A stretch of 64,000 nucleotides of DNA, from positions 1,104,857-1,168,856 of the forward strand of contig NZ_CP126625.1 in NCBI RefSeq assembly GCF_030219325.1, written 5' to 3'. The notes beneath the pieces are model-generated. The model made no database searches, was not told the DNA's origin, and worked only from the letters and a program-made list of their open reading frames with translations. Made by a program: the position numbers and the translations under genes. The stretch is from Geothrix sp. (GTDB taxonomy: Bacteria; Acidobacteriota; Holophagae; Holophagales; Holophagaceae). Positions within the stretch are counted from its first letter, which is position 1. Each line of letters begins with the position of its first letter. Below, one piece after another: positions 6,996-15,984 of the stretch.

Positions 6996-9900
6996 TTGAG
7001 CAAGGCCTTCTCCCCCCTCTCCCTGGGCGTCGGCTTCACGGCGCTGCTGGCCCTGGTGCCCGGTCTGGGCCTGGGCTCCAAGGCGCCCAAGCGGGAAGCG
7101 AGCCCCACCGCCAAGGTCGAGGCCGCGAAGAAGGACCGGAAGGTCGAGGCCGTCGGCGCCCTGCTGGATCAATGCCTGAAGGACCGACCCCAGGCCGCGG
7201 CCTCCACCGTGGGGGTGACCATCCTCACCCTGCCGGACCCCCAGCGGACGAACATGTCGCTCTGGTTCGACCTGCGGCTGAACGCGGTCCAGCGGGCCTT
7301 CAAGGCCGACGACTTCCTCCCCCGGGCTTTCTATCTGCCCTGGGAATCCAAGGGCCGGGAGGAGGGCGGGGCCGGCATCTCCTCCGAGTTCGCCGAGAGC
7401 GGTCCCGGGCTCATCTGGTTCGCCCGGGGCGGCGCGACCCCCGCCTACCACGCGCTGTTCATCGTGGGGGAGAGCCAGTCCCTCGGCCTCAACCGGGAGG
7501 CCTTTCGGCAGGCCCTCCAGCTGGCGTCCCTGGTGCCGGCCCCGAAGGGGGAACGCCGCCTCTCGATCCTGGGCCCCCAGTTCTCGGGCAGCCTCTCTTC
7601 CCTGGGTGCGGCCCTGGAGGCCCACTTCAAGGACCCCGCGGCGCCGGACATCAGGATCCAGGGGACCACCACCCTCGATCCCAACGGGGTCAAGATCCTC
7701 CGCACGGCCATCGGGTCCGTCGAGCCCCGGCGGTTGCAGCTGTCCCCCTGGATCTGCAACCTCTCGGGCCCTTCGAAGGATCGCCTGCTGGACTGGTACG
7801 TCGCTGAAGCCGGGTGGCCCCAGGATGCCTCCAGGATCGCCCTGTTCACTGAATCGAACACGATCTATGCCCGCGACGGGGTCGGGGCGCGGATGACCCA
7901 GATCCTGTTCCCCATGGGGCTCTCGCGCCTGCGTTCGGAGCGGCAGGCCATGGAGCACAACCTGGCGAAGGGGGGGGACTCCCAGGAGCTGGTGCTCCCC
8001 TCCACCCTGCTGGGTCCGGCCGAGGACGACTCGCTGCGGGTGCTGGACACCGTGCCCCAGTACTCGCCCGACACCGTGCGCAACACCGAGCTCACCCTGG
8101 CGGGCACCATCCTGAGCCTGGCGCGGCGCGGGTACACGCATGTGGGGATTTCCGCCAGCGACCCCCAGGACCTGCTCTTCCTGGCCGAGCGGATCCGGGC
8201 CTACCACCCCAGCTGCACGCTCTTCACCACCAGTGGCAACCACGCCCTCTTCGCCCATCCGAACCACAGCCAGGCCATGGATGGCATGGTGCTCTTCGGC
8301 GGCTACGCCGTGACGGATGCGGTGCGGGTGCTCTCGCTGAAGAAGGGGGACCTGGAATCGCCCGTGCGCTTCACCTCCGAAGGCGAGTACGCCACCTACT
8401 ACGCCACCATGCTCCTGCTGGATCCCACCCGGGCGGACGATCCCGAGCGCCGCTACTGGGGCAAGCAGGGGCTGGTCTCCATCGTGAAGGGGGGCAGCAT
8501 CTGGCCCCTGCGCCACGGCGGGCTGGAGGTCACCCGGGATGGGGCCGAGGTCTGGGATCAGGATGTGGAGGCGCGCTACCGGGAAGTGGCCACCCAGAGC
8601 AAGGACCTCGTCCAATACGTCCACTCCAGGCTGCGCCAGCTCGCGCTGCTGGTGTTCAGCCTGGGGCTCGCCTCCGTGCTGGTGTTCCTGCGGCCGCTGC
8701 ACCAGGTGGCGGCCATCCCCGTGGGGGAGCCGGGCCTCCGGGCGTACCGCTACCTCGGCTCCGGCGCGGTGCTGGCGCTGGCGGTCCTGACTTTCCTCGC
8801 CATGGGCTACCTGCTGCCGCTGGCGGTCCTGAGGGGGAATCCCGGCCACGACCCCTACCTGTGGATGAGCGTCCTGATCTGGGTAGTCGTGCTCCTGGCG
8901 ACCGGCTGGTCCCTCCGGGGCCTGGTCGGCGGCTGGCTGGCCATCCTCCTGCTCCTGATCGCCCTGCTGCCGGCGGTGGCCATCCTGATCTGGGGCCCGA
9001 CCCATCTCCTGGTCTTCATACCCGCCTACCTGCGCTTCTCGTCCCCGGGCCGGGGGGTGTCGCTCATCCCCTCGATGCTGCTCCTGGCCGGGGGCGTGGC
9101 CCTGCTGCTCCGCACCTGGTTCGACGTCCGCCGCCAGAACCAGGATGCCTTCTGGCCCGAGCCCATCGGGATCACCGAGCGGAAGGTCCTGGTCATGCGC
9201 CATCTCCGGGGCCTCCACTTCCAGCCCTGGACCCTGGGGATCGCGATGGCGCTCGTGGGCTTCCAGCTCATCATGCCCGGCGGTCTCATCCGGCCCCTGA
9301 TGGAGGTGCAGGGCATCACCCTGGTGGTGGTCGCCGCCGCGGCGGCCCTCTTCACCGCGTCCGCCTTCCTCTTCTGGCAGTTCCACCAGGGCTGGAAGGA
9401 GCTCCGGGGGGTGCTGGAAGTGCTGAACATGAGCTCGTACCGGGCCGCCTTCGCCGAAGTCGGAGCCCTCATCGAATGGAAGGCCATGACGGCCCTCGGC
9501 CGGGGCATGTCCACGCGCCGCTCCAGCCTCCGGGGGCGGGAGATCCTGCAGGCCCAGCAGGCGTGGGTCTCCCGGATCCTTCCGACCTTCGCCGGCTGCC
9601 TTGGGGCTTTGACGGACCTGGAGAAGAAGATCTCGCGCAGCCGCCGCAACCTGGGCGAGTACGAGAACTGGCGCAACCGCCTGGCCATCGCCCACCAGAT
9701 GACCGCCTGCGGCGACGGCCTGGCCGCGGCCTGCGCCAAGGATCCCGCCGCCGCCGCCGCGCATCAGGCCGAGGTCGACGTGTTCTGCGCCCTCCGTGCC
9801 GTCCATTTCATCCGGCAGGCCTTCCTCGTGCTCCGGGCCCAGCTCATCGGTTCGCTCGGCACCATGATCCTGCTGATCCTCGGCGTGGGGGCCTTCGACT

Positions 9901-10175
9901 TCCAGCCCAAGAGCGACGTGCTGATCCTCCTCAGCGCGGCCCTGCTGGGGATGGCCCTGTGGGTCACCCTGGCGATCCTCGCCATGGAGCGCGATCCGCT
10001 GCTGTGCCTCATGGAGGGCACCCAGCCGGGCGAGGTGCAGTTCAGCCTGGGTCTGGTGGAGAACGGCTTCCGCTTCGTGGTGGTGCCCCTGCTCCTGCTC
10101 CTGGCGACCCTGAACCCCTCCTTCGGCGGGGTGGTGATGCAGGTCTTCAACCCGCTCATGCACCTGCTCAAATAG
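6996..10175 (+). CDS. 1059-aa multi-pass membrane protein, unknown function
   Basis: I do not recognise this protein. A signal-like N-terminus (LSLGVGFTALLALVPGLGLG) is followed by about 500 residues of mixed alpha/beta sequence with no membrane segments. Parts of it resemble a two-lobed periplasmic binding fold (GYTHVGISASDPQDLLFLAERIRAY near residue 380). About seven helices follow between residues 548 and 796, then a charged helical stretch of about 150 residues and three last helices. A periplasmic sensing head on a membrane body is a reasonable reading. The start is TTG 6996 without a clear Shine-Dalgarno, so translation is probably coupled to the peptidase gene 16 bp upstream. It converges on the rhodanese gene, 6 bp away. 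Confidence 0.75.
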   Translation: MSKAFSPLSLGVGFTALLALVPGLGLGSKAPKREASPTAKVEAAKKDRKVEAVGALLDQCLKDRPQAAASTVGVTILTLPDPQRTNMSLWFDLRLNAVQRAFKADDFLPRAFYLPWESKGREEGGAGISSEFAESGPGLIWFARGGATPAYHALFIVGESQSLGLNREAFRQALQLASLVPAPKGERRLSILGPQFSGSLSSLGAALEAHFKDPAAPDIRIQGTTTLDPNGVKILRTAIGSVEPRRLQLSPWICNLSGPSKDRLLDWYVAEAGWPQDASRIALFTESNTIYARDGVGARMTQILFPMGLSRLRSERQAMEHNLAKGGDSQELVLPSTLLGPAEDDSLRVLDTVPQYSPDTVRNTELTLAGTILSLARRGYTHVGISASDPQDLLFLAERIRAYHPSCTLFTTSGNHALFAHPNHSQAMDGMVLFGGYAVTDAVRVLSLKKGDLESPVRFTSEGEYATYYATMLLLDPTRADDPERRYWGKQGLVSIVKGGSIWPLRHGGLEVTRDGAEVWDQDVEARYREVATQSKDLVQYVHSRLRQLALLVFSLGLASVLVFLRPLHQVAAIPVGEPGLRAYRYLGSGAVLALAVLTFLAMGYLLPLAVLRGNPGHDPYLWMSVLIWVVVLLATGWSLRGLVGGWLAILLLLIALLPAVAILIWGPTHLLVFIPAYLRFSSPGRGVSLIPSMLLLAGGVALLLRTWFDVRRQNQDAFWPEPIGITERKVLVMRHLRGLHFQPWTLGIAMALVGFQLIMPGGLIRPLMEVQGITLVVVAAAAALFTASAFLFWQFHQGWKELRGVLEVLNMSSYRAAFAEVGALIEWKAMTALGRGMSTRRSSLRGREILQAQQAWVSRILPTFAGCLGALTDLEKKISRSRRNLGEYENWRNRLAIAHQMTACGDGLAAACAKDPAAAAAHQAEVDVFCALRAVHFIRQAFLVLRAQLIGSLGTMILLILGVGAFDFQPKSDVLILLSAALLGMALWVTLAILAMERDPLLCLMEGTQPGEVQFSLGLVENGFRFVVVPLLLLLATLNPSFGGVVMQVFNPLMHLLK

Positions 10176-10181
10176 GCGCGT

Positions 10182-11093
10182 TCAGTTCGCGGGCGGCGCC
10201 GGCGGCGGGGCCGTCTTCCCGCCGCCGGTCACGGTGGGAAGCTTGGCCGCGCTCCACTCCTGGAAGGAACCATCGAACAGGGCGGCCTCATAGCCCAGGT
10301 AGCGGCAGAGGAAGTAGCCGTGGGCGGCCTGCAGGCCCACCTCGCAGTAGGTCAGAACCTTCCGGCCCGGCAGCAGTCCGCGGGCGGCCAGGAGGGCCTC
10401 CAGCTTGGCCACGGGCTGGAACACCGGGTGCTCCTCGTCCACCAGGGTCTCCTGCCAGTACACGTGGTTCGCGCCGCTGAGGTGGCCGGCCTTGTAGCGC
10501 CGCTCGGGACGGGAGTCCAGCACCTGGCCCGTGGCCTGGGCCGCGGGCGCCTCGACGACCGACTTCACCTCCTCCAGCGAGGCCCGCACCTCAGGCCTCA
10601 CCTTCGGGACGAAGGCCGCCGCAGCAAAGGCGGGCAGGGCCCCGGTGACGGGCCGGTCCTCCACGAGCCACTGCTCGATGCCCCCATCCAGCAGCGCCGC
10701 GCGGTCGCCGCGGCCCAGGTAGTCCAGCGTGAAGAAGGCCCGCGCGGCATTGGGCATCCAGGCCGTGGCGTAGATGACGATGCGGCTCTTCTCGGAGATC
10801 CCCAGCTCCGAGAAGGTCTTCACCAGCGTCTCCACCGGGGGCAGCTCCGAGCCCAGCGGCCCGGCATTGTCGATGAACTTCGCCGTGGCGAGGTAGCGGG
10901 CCCCCGGGATGTGCCCCCGCTTGTAGTCCGCGAAGGTGTCGGCCACGTGCAGCAGGGCCAGGTCGGGGTCCTTGAGGTGGTCGGCCAGCCAGGCGGTGCT
11001 CACGAGCAGCTCGGGATGGAGCTTCCGCGCCGGGGCCTGGGCCAGGAGCGCGCAGGCGAGGAAGGGGACGAGGAGGTGGGGACGCATCGACAT
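10182..11093 (-). CDS. Exported thiosulfate sulfurtransferase (two rhodanese domains)
   Basis: A 303-aa two-domain rhodanese with a signal peptide (HLLVPFLACALLAQAPA). The first domain (VSTAWLADHLKDPDLALLHVAD, then RIVIYATAW) lacks the active cysteine, as is usual. The second contains LDSRPERRYKAGHLSGANH and the active-site loop TYCEVGLQAA, in which Glu replaces the common Arg after Cys. The enzyme transfers sulfane sulfur from thiosulfate to cyanide or thiols, here in the periplasm. ATG 11093 has GGAGG five bases upstream; the longer open frame runs into the gap. It is divergent from the NTF2-like gene. Confidence 0.88.
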   Translation of the reverse strand: MSMRPHLLVPFLACALLAQAPARKLHPELLVSTAWLADHLKDPDLALLHVADTFADYKRGHIPGARYLATAKFIDNAGPLGSELPPVETLVKTFSELGISEKSRIVIYATAWMPNAARAFFTLDYLGRGDRAALLDGGIEQWLVEDRPVTGALPAFAAAAFVPKVRPEVRASLEEVKSVVEAPAAQATGQVLDSRPERRYKAGHLSGANHVYWQETLVDEEHPVFQPVAKLEALLAARGLLPGRKVLTYCEVGLQAAHGYFLCRYLGYEAALFDGSFQEWSAAKLPTVTGGGKTAPPPAPPAN

Positions 11094-11231
11094 GGTGGCC
11101 TCCGGCGGGTGCTGTCCACCATACGCTCCTGCCGTGCCGGACGCGCAGGATCCGGGGCGAAGGGCGGGAGCGATGGGGCCGGTTCGCCGTTTGTGGTCCA
11201 ATCTGGGGGAGACCTTCCTCCGGGAGTGCCC

Positions 11232-11627
11232 ATGATCCGCTGGCCTGCTCTGGCTGCTTGCGTTGTCCTCTCGGCGGCGCCGCCCGCCGCAGTCCCGCCG
11301 GAAGCCGTGGTCCAGAAGCAGGTCGAGGCCTACAACGCCCACGACCTGAACGCCTTCGCGGCCTGCTACGCGCCGGACATCGAGTTCCGCACCATGGCCG
11401 GCGCCGTGAACCCCGAGAAGGGCCTGGCCGCCCTGAAGAAGGGCTACGGCGAGCTGTTCAAGGCCTACCCCACCCTGCGGGTGAAGATCCTCAAGCGCAT
11501 CACCCAGGGCGCCTTCGTCATCGACCAGGAACAAGCCGAAGGCATGGGCCCGAAGCCCATCACCGTCACCGCGATCTACGAGGTTTCGGAGGGGAAGATC
11601 GTTCGGGTTTGGTTTATCGAGGGGTAG
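11232..11627 (+). CDS. Secreted SnoaL/NTF2-like protein
   Basis: A 131-aa protein with a short signal peptide (MIRWPALAACVVLSAAPPAA). A single NTF2-like domain follows, with EAYNAHDLNAFAACYAPDIEF near the front and ITVTAIYEVSEGKIVRVWFI at the end, which is the usual SnoaL pattern. Such domains are cone-shaped pockets used as isomerases, hydrolases or simple binders; nothing here fixes the substrate. ATG 11232 has a GGGAG just upstream. It is a single gene, divergent from the rhodanese and convergent with the radical SAM gene. Confidence 0.75.
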   Translation: MIRWPALAACVVLSAAPPAAVPPEAVVQKQVEAYNAHDLNAFAACYAPDIEFRTMAGAVNPEKGLAALKKGYGELFKAYPTLRVKILKRITQGAFVIDQEQAEGMGPKPITVTAIYEVSEGKIVRVWFIEG

Positions 11628-11637
11628 AGGAGCCTGG

Positions 11638-12528
11638 CTACAGCCCCCGCGCCCACTCCGGCCGTAACCTCACCTGACCCGCCAGGGCAGCGTCGATGGC
11701 GGCGAGGATGGCGTCGCGATCCCGGGGTAGGCGACCGCCGATGGGCAGGTAGTTGGAGGCGTGGTTGGAACGGAAGATGGTGGCGCTGGGCCGGGCCTCC
11801 TCCACGAACCAGCGCAGCTCCTGCAGCAGGCCGTGGACATCCGGCAGCTCGAAGCGGCCGCCGTCCTCCAGCTTTGCCATGGGCGTGCCGGGGATGACCG
11901 TGAGGGTCAGGGTGGAGAGGAAGCGGGGGTCCATGGCCGTGGCGAGGCGGCCCGAGGCCCGGGCGTGGGCCTCGCTGCGCTCGCGGCCCCCGGCGCCCAG
12001 CAGGAAGATCAGCGACTGCTCCATGCCCGCCTCACGGGCCCGGCGGGCGGCCTCCACGTGGGCGGCAGCATCGGCCCCCTTGGCGATGCGCCGCAGGGTG
12101 GCGTCGTCGCCGGACTCAGGCCCGATGTAGAGCAGAGAGAGGCCCAGCTCCCGCAGGCGCCGCAGCTCCTCCGGTGTCTTCTCCAGCAGGTTGCGGGCCG
12201 TGGCGTAGGTGCTGACGCGGCGCAGGCGGGGGAAGGCGGCGGCCAGGGCGCGCAGGATGGGCTCCCAGTGCTCTGTGGCCATGCCCAACGGATCGCCATC
12301 CGCCACGAAGACATGGCGCACGTCATCAGCGAAGCGGTCGCCCGCCTCGGCGATATCGGCGCGCACATCGTCCAGCGGCCGCACCGTGTAGCACTTGCCC
12401 CGATACATGGCGCAGTAGGTGCAGGCGTTCCAGGAGCAGCCCAGGGTGGCCTGGAGGATGAAGGAATCGGCCTCGCTGGGCGGGCGGAAGAGGGGTTCGT
12501 CGTAGCGCACGGGATCATTCTCCCGCAT
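11638..12528 (-). CDS. Radical SAM protein (C-x4-C-x2-C type)
   Basis: A 296-aa radical SAM enzyme. The iron-sulfur cluster motif is GCSWNACTYCAMY near residue 30, with spacing C-x4-C-x2-C as in one uncharacterised family. Further core motifs are HVFVADGDPL, YIGPESGDDATLRRI and a C-terminal THASNYLPIGG-like segment (NHASNYLPIGGRLPRD). It should cleave S-adenosylmethionine to make a radical in the cytoplasm, but the substrate is not known. It lies 18 bp after the AEC transporter gene on the same strand and may be cotranscribed with it. No cobalamin-binding domain is present. Confidence 0.82.
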   Translation of the reverse strand: MRENDPVRYDEPLFRPPSEADSFILQATLGCSWNACTYCAMYRGKCYTVRPLDDVRADIAEAGDRFADDVRHVFVADGDPLGMATEHWEPILRALAAAFPRLRRVSTYATARNLLEKTPEELRRLRELGLSLLYIGPESGDDATLRRIAKGADAAAHVEAARRAREAGMEQSLIFLLGAGGRERSEAHARASGRLATAMDPRFLSTLTLTVIPGTPMAKLEDGGRFELPDVHGLLQELRWFVEEARPSATIFRSNHASNYLPIGGRLPRDRDAILAAIDAALAGQVRLRPEWARGL

Positions 12529-12546
12529 CGGGACCGCCCCGGGCGC

Positions 12547-13527
12547 TCAGGACACCAGGAAGAAGAGGGCGGGCACGGTGACGAGGCTGAGCAGCGTCGA
12601 AAGGAAGACGCTCTGGGCCGCCAGCGTGGCATCGCCGCCGAAGCGCTCGGCCATCACGCTGCAGACGATGGCCACGGGCATGGCCGAGACCAGCACCACG
12701 ACCATGCGGGTGATGAGGGGCAGGTGGAACCCGGCCCGGGCGAGGAGCAGGCCCAGGCCGATGGTGGCGAGGGGGGCGACCACCAGGCGGGCCGCGGCCA
12801 CACCCCAGAGCGAGGGCGGCAACCGGCGGATCGCCACGGGCAGGGCGCCCAGCTGGGCGCCGATGGCGAGGAGCGACAGGGGGATGGTGAGGCTGCCCAG
12901 CATCGCCAGGGCATCGAAGGCCGCGGCCCCGGCCATGCCGCCCAGGGTGGCCGGGGCGGGGTGCAGGTCGCCCAGGGTGCGCAGCCCCGGGAAGGCGAGG
13001 GCCAGTACCACGCCCCCGGCCGTGGCCCACAGGCCGATGTTCGAGCGGAGGTTCCGGAGGGCCTGGCCGATCTCGCCGTGGAGGATCCACACGCCGATGG
13101 ACCAGAGCGCCAGCTGGGCGCCCACGTTGCAGAGGAGGACGACCCGCACCCCCGCGCTGCCGTACAGGGCCTCGGCGATGGGCAGGGGCAGGAAGACCCA
13201 GTTGGGGCTGGTGATGAGGAACAGCACGGTGTTGCGCTGGGCCTTCCCGCCGAACAGGGGCGCGATGCCCAGCCCCACCAGGTACGCGACGAGCACCAGG
13301 GGCAGGGGCAGCAGGGGGAGCAGCCAGTCCTGGCGCAGCACCGCGGCATCGACGGTCCTCAGCATCTGGGTGAAGACCAGGGCGGGAAACGCGGCGTCGA
13401 CGACGATGCGGCTGAGGATGGCGCTGGCCTCCTCCTTCAGCAGGCCGCGGCGCCGGGCGGCCCACCCCGCCAGGATGAGGAGGAACATGCCGGCGATCTT
13501 GATGAGTACGACGCGGGATTCGGCCAT
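12547..13527 (-). CDS. AEC family transporter (auxin efflux carrier-like)
   Basis: A 326-aa inner-membrane transporter with about ten hydrophobic helices in two halves. Family-typical motifs include ILSRIVVDAAFPALVF, LFLITSPNWVFLPLPIAEALYG and LSLLAIGAQLG. The C-terminal half ends with MPVAIVCSVMAERFGGDATLAAQSVFLSTLLS, the usual AEC ending. Members export or import small organic anions such as malate; the substrate cannot be inferred here. ATG 13527 is chosen because the longer frame adds 28 proline-rich residues unlike the family. It is upstream of the radical SAM gene on the same strand. Confidence 0.87.
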   Translation of the reverse strand: MAESRVVLIKIAGMFLLILAGWAARRRGLLKEEASAILSRIVVDAAFPALVFTQMLRTVDAAVLRQDWLLPLLPLPLVLVAYLVGLGIAPLFGGKAQRNTVLFLITSPNWVFLPLPIAEALYGSAGVRVVLLCNVGAQLALWSIGVWILHGEIGQALRNLRSNIGLWATAGGVVLALAFPGLRTLGDLHPAPATLGGMAGAAAFDALAMLGSLTIPLSLLAIGAQLGALPVAIRRLPPSLWGVAAARLVVAPLATIGLGLLLARAGFHLPLITRMVVVLVSAMPVAIVCSVMAERFGGDATLAAQSVFLSTLLSLVTVPALFFLVS

Positions 13528-13739
13528 GGATCGAACTGTAGAGGCACCTGGGCAGAGCGCCAAGCCCAGCCCCGGGCCAGCGGGTTCCGGCGCGTGTTTG
13601 CGGGGGCCCACCCAGGGCTGATATTGAGCGCAAATCTCATACAGTTAGACCTTTCGGATAGGGTCCCTCAAAGGATTTTATGGCGCGCAAAGGCCCGTGC
13701 CGCGCTAATCTCGATCACCTTCCAAGCTCGGAGAAAGTC

Positions 13740-14975
13740 ATGGGAACCAGGCAGCTCGTACTGTGGACCGCGCTCGCCGCAAGCCTCGCCGCGCAGGAGG
13801 GGGCGCCGGGGTACAAGTGGGTGGGCCTGCAGGCGGGCAGCCTGTCCCCGGACACCCAGACGAACCTGAAGGCCTCGCCCTTCTTCGGCCTCCAGGGGGG
13901 CCTGCTCTTCGACGAGAAGCGCTACGGCCTCAGCTTCCAGGCCCTGGTGGCCAGTCCCAAGAGCGACCTGGCCCCGGGCAAGAGCCTCAGCCAGTCCGAG
14001 TTCTCCGCCACCCTGCTGACCGGTCTCTCCGGCGACGCGGCGAGCCGGTTCTGGCCCTACATCGGCCTAGGCCTGGGCGCCGTCTCCATCCCGCAGATCG
14101 ACGCCGTGACCGGATTGCAGAAGACCCTCAAGGCCGGCACGGCGCACCTGTCGCTGGGCTTCCACCACCGACCGGGCCTGGGCCTCGTCTGGGGGCTGGA
14201 AGGCCGCTACCTCTTCACCTTCGCCAACGCCGACCTGAAGGAGTTCCAGGGGGCCGCGGTGGTCGGCTACGCCTGGGGCGGCCGCGCGGCCGCCCCCCGG
14301 TCTGAGCCCGAGCGGGCGCCGACCAAGGTCGAGCCCCCACCGGTGGTGGCGCCGCCCCCGCCACCGGCCCCCCTGCCGGTGGTCAGCACGGTTCCGGCGC
14401 CGCGTCCGCTCGCCAGTCCTGCGCCGCCACCCCAGGCCCCGCAGCCCGTGGCCAAGCCCGTCCCCCAGGCGCCCGTGGCCCGTCCCCTGGCGAGCCCCCC
14501 GCCCCCGGCGGCCCCCGTGACCGCGCCGCCTCCCCCGGTCACCGTGGTGGTGGCGCCCCCGCCCGCTCCCCGGCCGGCCCCCCTGCCGCCGCCCGCCCCC
14601 GCCAAAGCCACCGCCCCAGGGTCCGAGGTGACCCGGCGTCTGGATGCCCTCCGCCTGGGCGACATGCCCAAGGCCCTGGAGCTCGGGAAGAAGCACATCG
14701 ACGCGCTGTCCGGCCAGCGCTGGACCCTCCGTCTGGAGATCGCCAACCTGCCCGCGACCCTGAAGAACGCCGTGGTGGCCTTCCCGGGACAGGAACCCGA
14801 CCTGTTCATCGCCCCCATCAAGCTCAAGGGCGGCAAGACCGCCTACCAGCTCTTCCTCGGGGACTACGCCTCCAAGGCGGATGCAGAGCGCGCCGCCAAG
14901 GCCGTGCCCGCCTTCTTCCTCGAGGGCGGCCAGCGGCCGAGGCCGTACCAGATCAACGCCATCCCCGCCCAGTGA
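13740..14975 (+). CDS. Exported beta-barrel-like protein with Pro-rich linker and SPOR-like C-terminus
   Basis: A 411-aa protein in three parts. After a signal peptide (LVLWTALAASLAAQ), about 160 residues resemble a small outer-membrane barrel (VGLQAGSLSPDTQ, then ATLLTGLSGDAASRFWPYIGLGLGAV and SLGFHHRPGLGLVWGLEGRYLFTF). A linker of about 120 residues made almost only of Pro, Ala and Val follows. The last 90 residues look like a SPOR domain (TAYQLFLGDYASKADAERAAKAVPAFF), which binds denuded septal peptidoglycan. The whole could tie the outer membrane to the wall. ATG 13740 has GGAG upstream. The barrel assignment is by pattern only. Confidence 0.65.
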   Translation: MGTRQLVLWTALAASLAAQEGAPGYKWVGLQAGSLSPDTQTNLKASPFFGLQGGLLFDEKRYGLSFQALVASPKSDLAPGKSLSQSEFSATLLTGLSGDAASRFWPYIGLGLGAVSIPQIDAVTGLQKTLKAGTAHLSLGFHHRPGLGLVWGLEGRYLFTFANADLKEFQGAAVVGYAWGGRAAAPRSEPERAPTKVEPPPVVAPPPPPAPLPVVSTVPAPRPLASPAPPPQAPQPVAKPVPQAPVARPLASPPPPAAPVTAPPPPVTVVVAPPPAPRPAPLPPPAPAKATAPGSEVTRRLDALRLGDMPKALELGKKHIDALSGQRWTLRLEIANLPATLKNAVVAFPGQEPDLFIAPIKLKGGKTAYQLFLGDYASKADAERAAKAVPAFFLEGGQRPRPYQINAIPAQ

Positions 14976-14991
14976 GGCTGACCCCGAAGCT

Positions 14992-15984
14992 TCAGATGCT
15001 GTAGTCCTCGGCGAAGATCTGGATCCGGCTCGGCCGGACGAAGATCCGCGTGCCCTCGATGATCTGGAGCTGCTGGAGACGCTCCCGCGTGAGGTGGACC
15101 TCCAGCTCCTGGTCCGAGGGGAGCCGCAGGCGCAGGTGGACCAGGGGCCCCATGGACACCATGCGGGCCACCCGGGCGGGCTCGCCGTCCCGAGGATCGA
15201 GGCTGATCTCCATCTCGTGGGGGCGGGCGAAGGCGGTGCCCTCGTCCACCTGGTGGAGCCGGTTCATCTGCCCCACGAACTGGGCCACGAAGGCGGTGGC
15301 GGGGTGGTCGTAGATATCCCTGGGATGGCCCACCTGCTCGATGTGCGCGCGGTTCATGACGGCCACGGTGTCGGCCACCTCCATGGCCTCCTCCTGGTCG
15401 TGGGTGACCAGCACGGTGGTGACCTTGGAGACATCGTGCAGGCGGCGCAGCCACTGGCGCAGCTCCGCGCGCACCTGGGCGTCCAGGGCGCCGAAGGGCT
15501 CGTCCAGCAGCAGCACGCTGGGTTCCACCGCCAGGGCCCGGGCCAGGGCCACGCGCTGCCGCTGGCCTCCGCTCAGCTCCGAAGGCAGGCGGTTTCCGTA
15601 GCTGTCCAGCTGGATGAGCCCGAGCAGCTCGTCCACGCGGACGCGGATGGCCTCGCGGGAGGGCCGCTGGGCGCGGGGCTTGACCTCCAGGCCGAAGGCC
15701 ACGTTCTGCCGGACGCTCATGTGGGGAAAGAGCGCGTAGTGCTGGAACACGAAGCCCACGTGGCGATCCTTGGGGGCGCGGATGGTGGTGGCTTCGCCCC
15801 GCACCAGCACCTCGCCTTCATCCGGCGTCTCGAGCCCCGCGATGATGCGCAGCAGGGTGGTCTTGCCCGAGCCGCTGGGCCCCAGCAGGGCCACGAGGCT
15901 GCCCTCGGGGATGTCGAGGCTCACGCGGTCCAGGATGGTCTTGCCGCCCAGGCGCTTGGTGAGGTTCCTGACTTCGATGCTCAT
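14992..15984 (-). CDS. cysA: Sulfate/thiosulfate ABC transporter ATPase
   Basis: Cytoplasmic ATPase of the sulfate importer, 330 aa. Walker A is [14 protein letters not shown], the signature motif is [15 protein letters not shown] and Walker B is [16 protein letters not shown]. The H-loop is [13 protein letters not shown]. The C-terminal 100 residues form the TOBE-like regulatory part, slightly shorter than in E. coli CysA. ATG 15984 overlaps the stop of cysW by 4 bp; the open frame beyond it is a shadow of cysW. It is the last gene of the sulfur block, whose order sbp-cysT-cysW-cysA is the standard one. Confidence 0.96.
   Translation of the reverse strand: MSIEVRNLTKRLGGKTILDRVSLDIPEGSLVALLGPSGSGKTTLLRIIAGLETPDEGEVLVRGEATTIRAPKDRHVGFVFQHYALFPHMSVRQNVAFGLEVKPRAQRPSREAIRVRVDELLGLIQLDSYGNRLPSELSGGQRQRVALARALAVEPSVLLLDEPFGALDAQVRAELRQWLRRLHDVSKVTTVLVTHDQEEAMEVADTVAVMNRAHIEQVGHPRDIYDHPATAFVAQFVGQMNRLHQVDEGTAFARPHEMEISLDPRDGEPARVARMVSMGPLVHLRLRLPSDQELEVHLTRERLQQLQIIEGTRIFVRPSRIQIFAEDYSI

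Noticed and set aside
4994..7114. 706-codon minus-strand open frame antisense to the activator and peptidase genes
   Set aside because: It is a GC-rich shadow frame with low-complexity Gly/Ala/Glu/His protein, no ribosome site and no domain. The plus strand holds two clear genes.
6870..10163. 1097-codon minus-strand open frame antisense to the 1059-aa gene
   Set aside because: The composition (repeated GxQ, H and E runs) is typical of a reverse-complement shadow. The plus-strand frame has a signal peptide and membrane helices.
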